Below, one piece after another: positions 45,309 through 55,000 of a DNA stretch of 64,000 bases (positions are counted from its first letter, which is position 1; each line of letters opens with the position of its first letter). The position numbers and the translations under genes were made by a program. Source of the DNA: an uncultured Paracoccaceae bacterium (lineage in GTDB: Bacteria; Pseudomonadota; Alphaproteobacteria; Rhodobacterales; Rhodobacteraceae); NCBI GenBank assembly GCA_947503175.1, contig CANNCO010000004.1, positions 205,531-269,530 of the forward strand. Reading direction: 5' to 3'. The notes beneath the pieces are model-generated. The model was not told the origin of the DNA, made no database searches, and saw only the letters and a list, made by a program, of their open reading frames with translations.

Positions 45309-45440
45309 TGATTGCCGGGTGATTTGCGCTCAAGGGCTCAAGTCTGTGATTTCGCCGCCATCACATCTGCAGCATTTCTCAATGGAATCGACAAGTCATT
45401 GAAACTGATATTAATTCTTTGCTGTCTTGGTTGCAGGGGC
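45309..45440 (+). repeat. Degenerate duplicate of the tRNA-fMet 3' end and its flank
   Basis: Bases 45309-45348 align with 63532-63571, and 45428-45440 (TGGTTGCAGGGG) with the tRNA-fMet 3' end at 63649 (TGGTTGCGGGGG). Spacing between the two parts is almost the same in both places (119 and 117 bases). The stretch between also shows CAAG-CA-TG blocks in the same order. By eye the first part is about 75 percent identical. It is the same orientation as the right-hand copy, so it is a direct repeat bracketing the nar block. Confidence 0.55.
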
Positions 45441-45671
45441 TCGCAACTCACGATTTCTGCGGTTGGTCGGAGGCGTGGTGCCGCGGCTTGCGGCGTAGCT
45501 TTGGTGAGAAACTCTGGCTTTGGCGTAATAGGCGCAAAACAGTAGTCGAGCGTGGGTAGCACCAGTCTTGGCCTAACCGATGCACATGTGATGCACACCC
45601 AAACGTTCCAATTGCCTCAAGGAACTCGCGGATCGCTCCGATCCTCGAAGGCACGCGCTTTGGGCGACGGG

Positions 45672-45711
45672 GTGTAGGCGCTTTCGGCGGTCTCGTTGGC
45701 CACGCCTACAC
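45672..45711. repeat. Inverted repeat (9-base arms, 22-base loop)
   Basis: GTGTAGGCG and CGCCTACAC are perfect arms around a 22-base spacer. It lies about 125 bases beyond the DUF2478 stop on its downstream side, so it could end the long nar transcript, but there is no T-run after the hairpin on the minus strand. A recombination-related structure at the block boundary is the alternative. Confidence 0.45.
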
Positions 45712-45834
45712 TTCTCGGGACTGCGTATCGCAAGAACCCTAAGGCAGCATTTTGCACCTTGAGGGAACAGGCCGGCCCCGACTAGTCACATTCAATGCCA
45801 GGAAGCCGGCGGCACGGGATGGTCGCGACTGAAT

Positions 45835-46356
45835 TCAAGCAGCGCTCTGCCCTGCTGCGGCTGTCATCACGAACCAATCGGACAGGGCTTTGCGGTCTGG
45901 GCTGACTTCGAGCGAAATTCCTCCGGTGAATTCAAGGAAGGCTGCCCTGTTCAATGCGTTGATACCAACGAGCACCGGAATATCCAGTTCCAGCGCCTGT
46001 GCGATCACCGGGCGAAAGCCGCGCCCTTCCGCTTCGTGCTTTCCGAACTTGTTGACGATCAGACAGTCGGCATCACGACTCAGGCTGGCGCTGACCGCGC
46101 CTACGGCCTCTTCCAAGGTGGCAGGGTCAAGGCGGCAACCCCTGGACGCCGGCCCAAGGTCTTGTGAAATGCGGAACACCGGACCTTTTGGCAACACCAA
46201 CACATCCATGTCGCAGGGACCCGCGTCGGCACGCTCGGTGTTGATCTGGACAGTGCCGCAAAGGCGCAGGCCTAGCGTCAGTAGCGATTGCGCGAAGCCA
46301 TGGAGCAATAGGTCGGTGTCTCCCCGGCCCGGCGCAATCGTGTAGGCGATGTTCAT
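45835..46356 (-). CDS. DUF2478 protein (nucleoside-triphosphatase-like, molybdenum context)
   Basis: This is a 173-residue protein with the DUF2478 pattern: IAYTIAPGRGDTD at the start, RADAGPCDMDVLVL, LIVNKFGKHEAEGRGF and VLVGINALNRAAFLEF. The family is found beside molybdate transport and molybdoenzyme genes; the Asn-Lys-x-Gly stretch resembles a P-loop-type fold. It is the last gene after moeA in the nar run and so probably helps molybdenum cofactor supply. The exact function is not known. Confidence 0.7.
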   Translation of the reverse strand: MNIAYTIAPGRGDTDLLLHGFAQSLLTLGLRLCGTVQINTERADAGPCDMDVLVLPKGPVFRISQDLGPASRGCRLDPATLEEAVGAVSASLSRDADCLIVNKFGKHEAEGRGFRPVIAQALELDIPVLVGINALNRAAFLEFTGGISLEVSPDRKALSDWFVMTAAAGQSAA

Positions 46357-46367
46357 TGCTTCGATCC

Positions 46368-47642
46368 TTATCTCTCGTGAAACGGTTGAAACTCGACCAG
46401 CGCACCTTCGGGCAAGGTGTCTGCGTCAGAGGGCAGCAGGATGAACCCATCCGCCTCCGGCAGGCCAGAGACACGGCCGGAATGGGTCGCATCCTCGAAC
46501 TGCACGACGTTGCGGCCGAGACCGTCAATGCCCGCGATCCACACAAGGCGCAGCTCGCACCGGCCCGGTTTGCGGCGCATGGCGCGCCCGGTAAGAACGA
46601 TCCGGCGCCTTGGCTGCCAATCGCACCGGTTCGTCAGGGCTGCAAGGATGGCCGGGCCGAAGAGGGTCCAGGTCAGGTAGGCTGAAAGCGGGTTTCCCGG
46701 AAGCCCGAGCCACAGCGCAGACCCGAGCCGCCCGAAGGACACCGGCTTCCCGGGCTTCATCGCCACACCGCTGAACGCGATCCGCGCGCCGAGATCGGCG
46801 AGCGCGGGTTTGACGTGATCCTCCTCCCCGACCGAAATGCCGCCGGTCGTGATGACGAGATCCGCATTCTGGGCGAGATCTGCCAGTTGCCCGCGAAGTG
46901 CGTCACGGCTGTCGGCGCAGGTATGGGTGGAACACTGGGCCTCGCCTGCGCCTGATATCGCCGCGGTGAGCATCGGCGTGTTCACGTCCCGGATACCGGC
47001 GCGGCCGAGCACGCCGCCCGGGCACGTCACCTCGTCCCCGGTAACCACCAAGGCGATGCGCGGCGGTCGGCAGACGCGCACACTATCCGCCCCGGCGGCA
47101 GCGCAGGCGGCGATGTCGCGGGCACCGAGCCGCCGCCCCTCTGGCACGATCATACGACCCTTTGTCATGTCATCGCCCGCGCGCCGGACATGGGCGAGTG
47201 CAGTGGGCGTATGGTCGACCCGAATGGCATCGCCAACCCGGAGCACGTGTTCCTGCATCACGACCGCGTCCGCGCCATGGGGCATCGGCGCACCCGTGAA
47301 GATCTGAATGGCGGAGCCGTTCTCGAGCATCGGGCAATCGGTCTGCCCGGCAGCGATGCGCCCTTTGATCGGCAGCGTCCAGGGGCCGGTACCGCACAGA
47401 TCATTGGTGCGAATCGCGTATCCGTCCATCGCGGCATTGTCGAAGGGCGGCACATGGCCATCGGCACGCACCGAGTGCGCGAGAACGCGGCCCCTGGCCG
47501 ATCCGGTCGCGATGCACTCGGTCCCGGTCACCGTTGATGTCTCGCGCGCGATACGGGACAGTGCCTCGTCGATCGAGATCAGTTCCGTGGCGACATCGTC
47601 GCATCCGCATCCTGTCTCCGCGATTGTCTGGATTATCGTCAT
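46368..47642 (-). CDS. moeA: Molybdopterin molybdenumtransferase MoeA
   Basis: This 424-residue enzyme inserts molybdate into adenylated molybdopterin, completing the cofactor used by NarG. Signatures are PPFDNAAMDGYAI, IFTGAPMPHGADAVVMQE, VTGDEVTCPGG, TTGGISVGEEDHVK, MKPGKPVSFG and LPGNPLSAYLTW. All four MoeA domains are present at normal length. It is co-directional with the nar genes, an operonic copy that would match cofactor supply to nitrate reductase synthesis. Confidence 0.93.
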   Translation of the reverse strand: MTIIQTIAETGCGCDDVATELISIDEALSRIARETSTVTGTECIATGSARGRVLAHSVRADGHVPPFDNAAMDGYAIRTNDLCGTGPWTLPIKGRIAAGQTDCPMLENGSAIQIFTGAPMPHGADAVVMQEHVLRVGDAIRVDHTPTALAHVRRAGDDMTKGRMIVPEGRRLGARDIAACAAAGADSVRVCRPPRIALVVTGDEVTCPGGVLGRAGIRDVNTPMLTAAISGAGEAQCSTHTCADSRDALRGQLADLAQNADLVITTGGISVGEEDHVKPALADLGARIAFSGVAMKPGKPVSFGRLGSALWLGLPGNPLSAYLTWTLFGPAILAALTNRCDWQPRRRIVLTGRAMRRKPGRCELRLVWIAGIDGLGRNVVQFEDATHSGRVSGLPEADGFILLPSDADTLPEGALVEFQPFHER

Positions 47643-47678
47643 TCCTGCACCTCTGGTTGGGGCGGTTTTCCCGGTGCT

Positions 47679-48230
47679 TCAGGTTTCTTCGGGTACATCG
47701 AGGCCCCGGCGTTCATGCATGTGGCGTTTCATGATCCGAAGGTCCGCTTTCGTCAGCCGGGCGCGGGCGATCGGCATAATGATCGCGTTCTCCAGCACCA
47801 AGTGTCGCCGGGCATGCCGCGCAAACTCCGCCAGAATGTGGCAGGCCTGAGGGGTCAAGTCGCCCCCTTGCGTCTTCATCAGCCCGACGACCGCAGGCGC
47901 GTCGGCAATGGCGTGGCCGTGATCCGAGGTCAGCCTGTCGATCACCTTGTCGATCTCTTCCTCCGGGTCGCAGCGTTCCAGCATCATCGGGAACAGGTCG
48001 ATCTCCTCATCCTGCAGATGCTGCGGCAGCTGCTCCTGCAGGAATCCCAGCACCATGTCGTGTTCTTCCGCGCTGATCGGCACCAGAGCGACCAACCTGT
48101 CGATCAGGGCGCATACCTCCCGCTCACGCATGTGGTCCTCGGCAATGAAATCAAGCGGGTTGCCAATCTTGCCGATGCTTGCCGTCTCGCCTCGTGGCGG
48201 TGGCGCGCTTGGTTCCTTTGGCTTTTTCAT
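47679..48230 (-). CDS. Hemerythrin (HHE) domain protein
   Basis: This is a 183-residue four-helix protein with spaced His/Glu iron ligands: EDHMREREV, EEHDMVLGFLQEQLPQHLQDEE, SDHGHAI and HARRHLVLENAIIMPIA. HHE proteins bind a diiron centre and O2, NO or iron; some (DnrN/YtfE type) repair Fe-S clusters after NO damage. A position inside the nar operon suggests protection or assembly of Nar Fe-S centres. It starts 15 bases after the PPIase stop. Confidence 0.85.
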   Translation of the reverse strand: MKKPKEPSAPPPRGETASIGKIGNPLDFIAEDHMREREVCALIDRLVALVPISAEEHDMVLGFLQEQLPQHLQDEEIDLFPMMLERCDPEEEIDKVIDRLTSDHGHAIADAPAVVGLMKTQGGDLTPQACHILAEFARHARRHLVLENAIIMPIARARLTKADLRIMKRHMHERRGLDVPEET

Positions 48231-48245
48231 GGCCTGTCCTCCCGA

Positions 48246-49043
48246 TCAGGCGGCCTTCAACTCGGCCCCCTGGATGTCGGCGGCGGCAATCAATTCCTCG
48301 ACAAAGGCTTTGGCCGCTATCGCCCAACCCGCCTTTTCCAGCGCCAGCGCGATCTTGTCCCGCACCGCGTCGAAGGGCAGCACCAGCCCGAGAGCGACCG
48401 CCTCCATGCGGATGATGTGAAAGCCGTGCCGCGTCAGAACCGGGTCGGGCGTGGTCTGTCCCTCGGACAGGGTCCGCAAGACCGCCTCGAACTCGGGCAC
48501 CGTATCGCCGGGGCCGAGCTGACCCAGGGCACCACCCGACGCCTTGGAACCGCAATCGCTTTCGCGCTCGGCCAGTGCCGCGAAGCCGTTGGGCTCGCCG
48601 GTCGCCAGCTCCGCCAGGGCCTTCGCGCGGCTTTCGGCCTTCTCGCGGGCCGCCGTATCCCGCGGATCGCAGGCGATGAGGATATGGGACACATCCCAAA
48701 GTGGCGGCGTGCGGAACAAGGTGGGGTTCCTCTCCCATTCAGAGCGGATCTCCGCCCCGGACGGTGCTGCGACATTCACCGCGGTTTCGAGAAGGCCCCG
48801 GATCAGGGCCTCCTCCTCGGTTTCGAACCGGCCCGGGCCGACTTCATCTGGCTCCGCCGCGATCTCCCGGGACCGGGCCTCCTGAAACAACAGGGTCCGG
48901 ATCGCGATGGCACGCGCCGCCTTGCGCCAGGCAAGCCCAGGCCTGCCCTTGGGCGCCTCATGGTTCTGCGTCTCGGCAGCCACCAGCGCATGTGGCACCA
49001 ATTCGCCGTTGACGATCAGATCAGGAAAGAGGGATGCGTGCAT
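48246..49043 (-). CDS. Parvulin-type peptidyl-prolyl isomerase of nar operons
   Basis: This 265-residue protein has a helical N-terminus (70-110) and a PpiC rotamase domain (about 130-235): DVSHILIACDPRD, GGALGQLGPGDTVPEFEAVL and HGFHIIRME. No signal peptide is present, so it acts in the cytoplasm, as NifM does for nitrogenase. Comparable PPIase genes follow narI in Paracoccus-type nar operons and probably help NarGH folding. The ATG at 49043 is used; a longer frame upstream overlaps narI and has no homology. Confidence 0.85.
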   Translation of the reverse strand: MHASLFPDLIVNGELVPHALVAAETQNHEAPKGRPGLAWRKAARAIAIRTLLFQEARSREIAAEPDEVGPGRFETEEEALIRGLLETAVNVAAPSGAEIRSEWERNPTLFRTPPLWDVSHILIACDPRDTAAREKAESRAKALAELATGEPNGFAALAERESDCGSKASGGALGQLGPGDTVPEFEAVLRTLSEGQTTPDPVLTRHGFHIIRMEAVALGLVLPFDAVRDKIALALEKAGWAIAAKAFVEELIAAADIQGAELKAA

Positions 49044-49048
49044 GGTCC

Positions 49049-49798
49049 TCACTCCGCCGGGGTTGCCGGGCGGCCGACCCGCTTGGGAAGAGCCGTCTTC
49101 CGGCGTGAGCGGACGATCTGATAGCCCGGCCGCATCAGGTAACGGAAGGGTGCCGCGAAGCCCGACCAGATGTGCACCAGCCGCGTGAACGGGAAGAGCA
49201 TCGTGATCAGCAAGCCGAGGAAGATGTGCAGTTTGTAAAGCCAGTGCACATCGACGACCATCGCCCAGGCGTTCAAGTTCCAGGTCACAACGCTTTGCGA
49301 CCAGGTCATGAAGCGGACCATTTCCGCGCCGTCCATGTGCTGCAGCGTCTGCGTGATCGTCAGAAGACCGATCGCCAGCTGCAGCCAGATTAACACCATG
49401 ACGATGATGTCGGGATAGCTGGAAGTCTGGCGAATGCGCGGGTCGACGAGCCGCCGGTGCAGCAGCATCGTCCCCCCGATAAGCGCCGCGATCCCAGCAG
49501 GTCCGCCGATAATCACCGCCATCCACTGCTTGAGCGCATAGGGAATGCCCAGGGCATCGAGCACCCAGACCGGGGTAAAGAGACCAACGAGGTGGCCGAA
49601 GAATACCGTCAGGATGCCGACGTGGAACAGGATAGAGCCCCAGACCAGTTGCTTGCGGCGCAAGAGCTGGCTCGAGGAGGATTTCCAGGTGAACGGATCG
49701 CGCTCGTAGCGCGCGATCGAGCCCAGAAGGAACACTGTCAGGGCGACATACGGAAAGATGCCGAAGATGATGAAGTCGAGATCGAAATCGGTGAACAT
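49049..49798 (-). CDS. narI: Respiratory nitrate reductase gamma subunit (cytochrome b)
   Basis: This 249-residue inner-membrane diheme cytochrome b oxidises quinol at the periplasmic face and feeds electrons to NarH. About five helices are visible, starting IIFGIFPYVALTVFLLGSI, with heme His candidates in SILFHVGILTVFFGH and LHIFLGLLITMLFPFTRLVHIW. It anchors NarGH to the membrane. The short basic tail (QIVRSRRKTALPK) is slightly longer than in E. coli. It stands between narJ and the PPIase gene. Confidence 0.93.
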   Translation of the reverse strand: MFTDFDLDFIIFGIFPYVALTVFLLGSIARYERDPFTWKSSSSQLLRRKQLVWGSILFHVGILTVFFGHLVGLFTPVWVLDALGIPYALKQWMAVIIGGPAGIAALIGGTMLLHRRLVDPRIRQTSSYPDIIVMVLIWLQLAIGLLTITQTLQHMDGAEMVRFMTWSQSVVTWNLNAWAMVVDVHWLYKLHIFLGLLITMLFPFTRLVHIWSGFAAPFRYLMRPGYQIVRSRRKTALPKRVGRPATPAE

Positions 49799-49810
49799 GG
49801 GTCTTTCTCC

Positions 49811-50515
49811 CTATTCGGCCGCGTGGCGCGGTGCAGGGTTGATCGGGGTATCCATGCGAGAGAGCATGTCGCGAACTTGCGGGCATCCGGCATTGGGATC
49901 GGGGCCAAAGAGTACTTCGCTTTCCTCCCAGACCTCGTCCAATGCCTCCAGATCGGTGGGGTCCACCTCAGGCTGCTCAAGCAATTCCGCCACGGCCTCC
50001 TGGTCGGCTTTCACTCCGGAAAGCTGCAAAAGGCTGGCGAACACGGCGCCATAAGGGCTTTCCCGGCGGACAAGCCGCGCGTTCAATGCCTCGAAGATAT
50101 GGGCCGCGTCCGCCAGAGTGTCCTGAGCCTCCGCGAAGGGTCGTGTAGACAGGAACTCCAGCAGCACCGGCAGGTGGTCCGGCAGTTCGGACGTGACGGG
50201 ATCGAACCCGCCCGCCCGGTAGGTCTCGACCAGCGACACCATCGCGCCGCCGCGATCCCGGCTTTCGCCGTGAACATGCTCGAAAAGATTGAGCGACAGC
50301 GTGCGCGAGCGGTCGAATAGCAGCACGAACTGCTCTTCGAGTTCATAGATGTCGCGCCCGCTTAGCTCCTCCACGAGCGGGCGCAACGCCCGACGGGCCG
50401 CCGCGGTCAGCCGTGTGTCGGAGGCCAGGACGGCCCCGATCTCCGGCATGGCCGCTTGCAGCTCCCGCGTCGGGTAACTGAGGATCAGCGAAAGGGCTTT
50501 GAAGGTCCGGTCCAT
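49811..50515 (-). CDS. narJ: Nitrate reductase assembly chaperone
   Basis: This is a 234-residue system-specific chaperone of the TorD/NarJ fold: FKALSLILSYPTRELQ at the start, ELEEQFVLLFDRSRTLSLNLFEHVHGESRDRG in the middle and PDHLPVLLEFLST. It keeps apo-NarGH in a form able to receive the molybdenum cofactor and Fe-S clusters and is not part of the final enzyme. It is one base from the narH stop. Confidence 0.93.
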   Translation of the reverse strand: MDRTFKALSLILSYPTRELQAAMPEIGAVLASDTRLTAAARRALRPLVEELSGRDIYELEEQFVLLFDRSRTLSLNLFEHVHGESRDRGGAMVSLVETYRAGGFDPVTSELPDHLPVLLEFLSTRPFAEAQDTLADAAHIFEALNARLVRRESPYGAVFASLLQLSGVKADQEAVAELLEQPEVDPTDLEALDEVWEESEVLFGPDPNAGCPQVRDMLSRMDTPINPAPRHAAE

Positions 50516-50516
50516 C

Positions 50517-52040
50517 TTACATCACCTCCGATGGCATCTTGAGGGGTTTCTTGGCACCGCCGAACAGTGACTTGCCCGACGCCCCGGTGGAGCATCCGTT
50601 GGTGTCGGTGAACCCGCAGCCACCGCGCAGATCGTAGGCTTCCTCAACCTGCTCGCGATGGGTGGTGGGGATGACGAAACGGTCTTCGTAGTCAGCGAGC
50701 GCCATGATTTTGTACATGTCCTCGATCACGCGACCCGATAGACCGACGCGGGCAGCGATGGCTTCGTCGATGACGCCCTCCACAGTCTTCGACCGCATGT
50801 AGGAGCGCATCGCCAGCATCCGTTCCAAGGCCGTGACAACCGGGGTCTCGTCGCCCGCCGTCAGCATGTTGGCGAGGTAACGCACGGGGATACGCAGGGT
50901 CTTGACATCCGGCATGCCGGCGTCGGTGCCGATGGCGTCGGCTTCGGCGGCGTTCTGGATCGGGCTGAGCGGCGGGATATACCACACCATCGGCAGCGTC
51001 CGGTATTCGGGATGCAGCGGGAAGGCAACCTTCCACTCCATCGCCATCTTCCAGATCGGGCTTTCCTGCGCGGCCTTGATCCAGTCCTCGGGGATGCCGT
51101 CGGCACGCGCGGTCTCGATCACGACCGGATCTTTCGGGTCGAGGAAGACACCCAGTTGCGCGTCATAGAGATCGTGCGCGTTTTCCATGTTGGCGGCGTC
51201 TTCGATCTTGTCGGCATCATAAAGCATCACGCCAAGATACCGGATCCGGCCCACGCATGTTTCGGAACAGACCGTGGGGTTGCCGCTCTCGATCCGGGGA
51301 TAGCAAAGTGTGCATTTCTCGGATTTTCCGGTCGACCAGTTGTAGTAGACCTTCTTGTACGGACAGCCCGAGACGCACATCCGCCAGCCCCGGCACTTCT
51401 CCTGGTCGATCAGGACGATGCCGTCCTCCTCGCGCTTGTAAATCGCGCCCGAGGGGCAGGACGATGCACAGGCCGGGTTGAGGCAATGCTCACAGAGCCG
51501 GGGGAGATACATCATGAAGGTGTTCTCGTATTCCCCGTAGATCTCCTTCTGGATGCCTTCGAAGTTGTAGTCCTGGCTCCGCTTCGCGAATTCGCCGCCG
51601 AGGATTTCCTCCCAGTTCGGGCCTTTCTCGATCTTCTCGATCCGCTCGCCGGTGATCTTCGATCGGGGGCGCGCGGTCGGGAAGGCCTCCATCTCGGGGG
51701 CGGATTTCAGGTGGTCGTAGTCGAAATCGAACGGCTCGTAATAGTCGTCGATCTCGGGCATCGCGGGGTTGGCGAAGATGTTGGACAGGATCCGCCACTT
51801 GGAGCCCTGCTTGGGCTGCAACTTGCCGGATTTCGTCCTTTCCCAGCCGCCCTTCCAGCGCGCCTGGTTTTCCCAGTCGGTCGGATAGCCGGTGCCGGGC
51901 TTGGTTTCCACGTTGTTGAACCAGGCGTATTCAACGCCATCGCGGCTGGTCCAGACGTTCTTGCAGGTGACAGAGCAGGTGTGACACCCGATACATTTGT
52001 CGAGGTTCAGCACCATGCCGACTTGTGCGCGGATTCTCAT
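50517..52040 (-). CDS. narH: Respiratory nitrate reductase beta subunit (Fe-S)
   Basis: This 507-residue electron-transfer subunit has four Cys clusters: CIGCHTCSVTCK, CEHCLNPACASSCP, CRGWRMCVSGCP and CTLCYPRIESGNPTVCSETC. The Trp within the third (CRGWRMC) replaces a ligand and is the mark of the 3Fe-4S centre in NarH. It passes electrons from NarI to NarG. Its ATG overlaps the narG stop. Confidence 0.95.
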   Translation of the reverse strand: MRIRAQVGMVLNLDKCIGCHTCSVTCKNVWTSRDGVEYAWFNNVETKPGTGYPTDWENQARWKGGWERTKSGKLQPKQGSKWRILSNIFANPAMPEIDDYYEPFDFDYDHLKSAPEMEAFPTARPRSKITGERIEKIEKGPNWEEILGGEFAKRSQDYNFEGIQKEIYGEYENTFMMYLPRLCEHCLNPACASSCPSGAIYKREEDGIVLIDQEKCRGWRMCVSGCPYKKVYYNWSTGKSEKCTLCYPRIESGNPTVCSETCVGRIRYLGVMLYDADKIEDAANMENAHDLYDAQLGVFLDPKDPVVIETARADGIPEDWIKAAQESPIWKMAMEWKVAFPLHPEYRTLPMVWYIPPLSPIQNAAEADAIGTDAGMPDVKTLRIPVRYLANMLTAGDETPVVTALERMLAMRSYMRSKTVEGVIDEAIAARVGLSGRVIEDMYKIMALADYEDRFVIPTTHREQVEEAYDLRGGCGFTDTNGCSTGASGKSLFGGAKKPLKMPSEVM

Positions 52041-55000
52041 TCTGCTGCCTCCTGTGCAGGTGCTTCCCAGCTCTTCTCGCGATCGAGCCAGTCGACTTTC
52101 TTCATCTTCCTGACGACGACGAATTCGTCCCGGTTCGCGCCCACGGTGCCGTAGTAGTTGAAGCCGTAGGATTGCTGGGCGTAGCCGCCGATCATGTGGG
52201 TGGGTTTCAGGACCGCGCGGGTGACGGAGTTGTGGATGCCCCCGCGATGGCCGGTCTTTTCCGATCCGGGCGTGTTCACGATCTTTTCCTGAGCGTGATA
52301 CATGAACGTGGTACCGTCCTTGATCCGCTGCGACACCACCGCCCGCGCCGTCAGCGCGCCGTTGGTGTTGTAAAGCTCGACCCAGTCGTTATCGACGATG
52401 CCTGCCGAACGCGCGTCGTTCTCGCTAATCCAGATCACCGGCCCGCCCCTGTTGAGCGTCAGCATCAGCAGGTTGTCGGTATAGGTGGAGTGGATGCCCC
52501 ATTTCTGGTGCGGCGTGATGAAGTTCAGCACTAGGTTGTCACCTTCATCCTGCACCTCCTTGGTGATCGTCTTCAGGTCCACCGGAGGCCGGTAGGACAT
52601 GAAGCCTTCGCCAAACGCCCGCATCCACAGGTGATCCTGGTAGAGCTGCTGACGGCCTGTCAGCGTGCGCCAGGGGATCAGCTCGTGCACGTTGGTATAG
52701 CCCGCGTTATAGCTGACCTTCTCGCTCTCGATGCCCGACCAGGTGGGGCTGGAGATGATCTTGCGGGGCTGTGCCGCGATGTCGTGGAAGCGGATCTTCT
52801 GGTGATGCTCGCCTTCGGCCAGATGCGCGTGTTCGCGCCCCGTGGCCTTGGACAGGGCTTCCCATGCCTTCACGGCGACATTGCCATTGGTCTCGGGCGC
52901 CAGCATCAGGATCACTTCGCAGGCGTCGATGGCGGTATCGATCTTCGGCCGACCCGCCGTGGTCCCATCCAATTGCACGCCGTTCAGGGCCGACAGGTTG
53001 TCGATCTCCTCCTGCGTGTTCCAGGTGATGCCCTTGCCGCCGTTCCCGAGCTTGTCGAGTGCGGGCCCGAACGACGTGAAGCGGTCGTAGATCGCCGTGT
53101 AGTCCCGCTCCACCGCCACATAGGCCGGGGCCGTCTTGCCGGGGATCAGGTCGCATTCGCCCTTCTTCCAGTCCTTCACCTGATCCTGCGCGATCTCGGC
53201 AGGGGTGTCGTGCAGGATCGGAAGCGCGACGATGTCGGTTTCCTGCCCCAGATAGCCCGGCACGATCTGCTGGAATTTCTTGGCGATGGCCTTGAAGATT
53301 TCCCAGTCGGACTTGCTCTCATAGGCCGGGTCCACCGCCGCTTGCAGCGGGTGGATGAACGGATGCATGTCCGACGTGTTCATGTCGTCCTTCTCGTACC
53401 AACTGGCCGTCGGCAGAACGATGTCGGAGTAGACCGCCGTCGTGCTCATCCGGAAGTCGATGGTCACCAGCAGGTCCAGCTTACCGCGCGGCGCGTCTTC
53501 ATGCCACTTGGCTTCCTTGGGCAATTGACGACCGTCTTCGCCGAGGTCCTTGCCCATGACGCCGTGGTCGGTGCCGAGCAGGTGCTTGAGGAAGTACTCG
53601 TGGCCCTTGCCCGAGGAGCCAAGCAGGTTGGAGCGCCAGACAAACAGGTTGCGCGGCCAGTTCGCCGGGTTGTCCGGATCCTCGCAGGACATCTCCAGAT
53701 CGCCCGACTTCAGGTTTTCCACCACATAGGCCGGGATCTCATTGCCCGCCGCTTTCGCGGCCTTGGCCACCTCCAGCGGGTTGGTCTTGAGCTGCGGCGC
53801 GGAGGGCAGCCAGCCCATCCGCTCGGCCCGGATGTTGTAGTCGATAAGGCTGATGTCCCAGTCGCCCTCGGGGGCCGTGGGAGACAGGATTTCATCAGCC
53901 TTCAGCGTCTCGTAGCGCCACTGGTCCGTATGAGCATACCAGGCCGAGGTTGAGTTCATGTGGCGCGGCGGACGGTTCCAGTCGAGCGCGAAGGCCAGCG
54001 GCTGCCAGCCGGTTTGCGGACGAAGCTTTTCCTGCCCCACGTAATGCGCCCAACCGCCACCGGATTGGCCGACACAGCCACACATCACCAGCATGTTGAT
54101 GACGCCGCGATAGTTCATGTCCATGTGGAACCAGTGGTTCATCGCGGCGCCGATGATGATCATCGACTTGCCCCGGGTCTTTTCGGCATTGTCGGCGAAA
54201 CCACGGGCGACATGGATAATCTTGTCAGCGGGAACGCCGGTAATCTTCTCGGCCCATGCGGGCGTGCCGGGCATGTCGTCGCCAAAATCGGACGTGACCC
54301 AATCGCCACCGAGGCCGCGATCGAGCCCGTAGTTGGCGCAGAACAGGTCGAACACCGTCGCGACCGCAATCTCACCATCGGCGGTCTTGATCTTCTTGAC
54401 CGGGATGTTGCGGGTCAGAACATTGGGATGCGTGGCGTCGGTCTTGAACTGGCCATAGGCCTCACCACCGAAATAGGGGAAGTCGACGCCGACGACATCG
54501 TCGTGATCCTCTTCGAGCACTAATGACATCTTCAGCCTGGTCTCAGCTGCCTTTGCCTTCTCCTCGAGGTTCCATTCGCCGTCCTCGCCCCAGCGATAGC
54601 CGACCGAACCGTTCGGTGCGACAAGCGTCTTGGAGATTTCGTCGAAGGCGACGGTCTTCCATTCGGGGTTGTTCGCTTCGCCCAGCTTTCCGTCCAGATC
54701 GTCGGCGCGCAGGAAGCGGCCGGGCACCAGCTTGCCGTCCTTCTCGTCCAGCTTCACGAGCATGGGGAAGTCCGAATACTTGCGCGTGTACTCTTCGAAA
54801 TACTCGGCCTGACGGTCCAGATGGAACTCGCGCAGGATGACGTGACCGAAGGCCATGGCCAGCGCTGCATCCGTGCCCTGCTTGGCGTTCAACCAGACAT
54901 CGCCGAATTTGGCGGCCTCGGAATAGTCGGGGCAGATGACGGCGGATTTGGTACCCTTGTAGCGCGCCTCGGTATAGAAATGCGCGTCCGGCGTCCGGGT

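Larger units (their letters stand above)
44873..45834. other. Non-coding stretch with tRNA-fMet-like relics
   Basis: This is 0.96 kb between the DMGDH-like gene and the DUF2478 gene. I see no coding frame with a start signal or family motif; the open frame at 45338-45598 is biased by repeats. Degenerate copies of the sequence at and just beyond the tRNA-fMet 3' end lie at 45309-45440, and a long stem-loop is at 45672-45711. Composition is lower in GC than neighbouring genes. It is probably the boundary of an inserted block. Confidence 0.55.

Noticed and set aside
45312..45598. Short frames in the 45 kb gap as a hypothetical gene
   Set aside because: They are made largely of the tRNA-flank repeat and lack a start signal.
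49044..49886. A long N-terminal extension of the PPIase gene upstream of 49043
   Set aside because: The extension lies wholly inside narI in another frame and has no homology; the ATG at 49043 starts the real protein.
52631..53953. A 440-codon plus-strand frame inside narG
   Set aside because: Antisense of a secure gene, no ribosome site, no recognisable domain.
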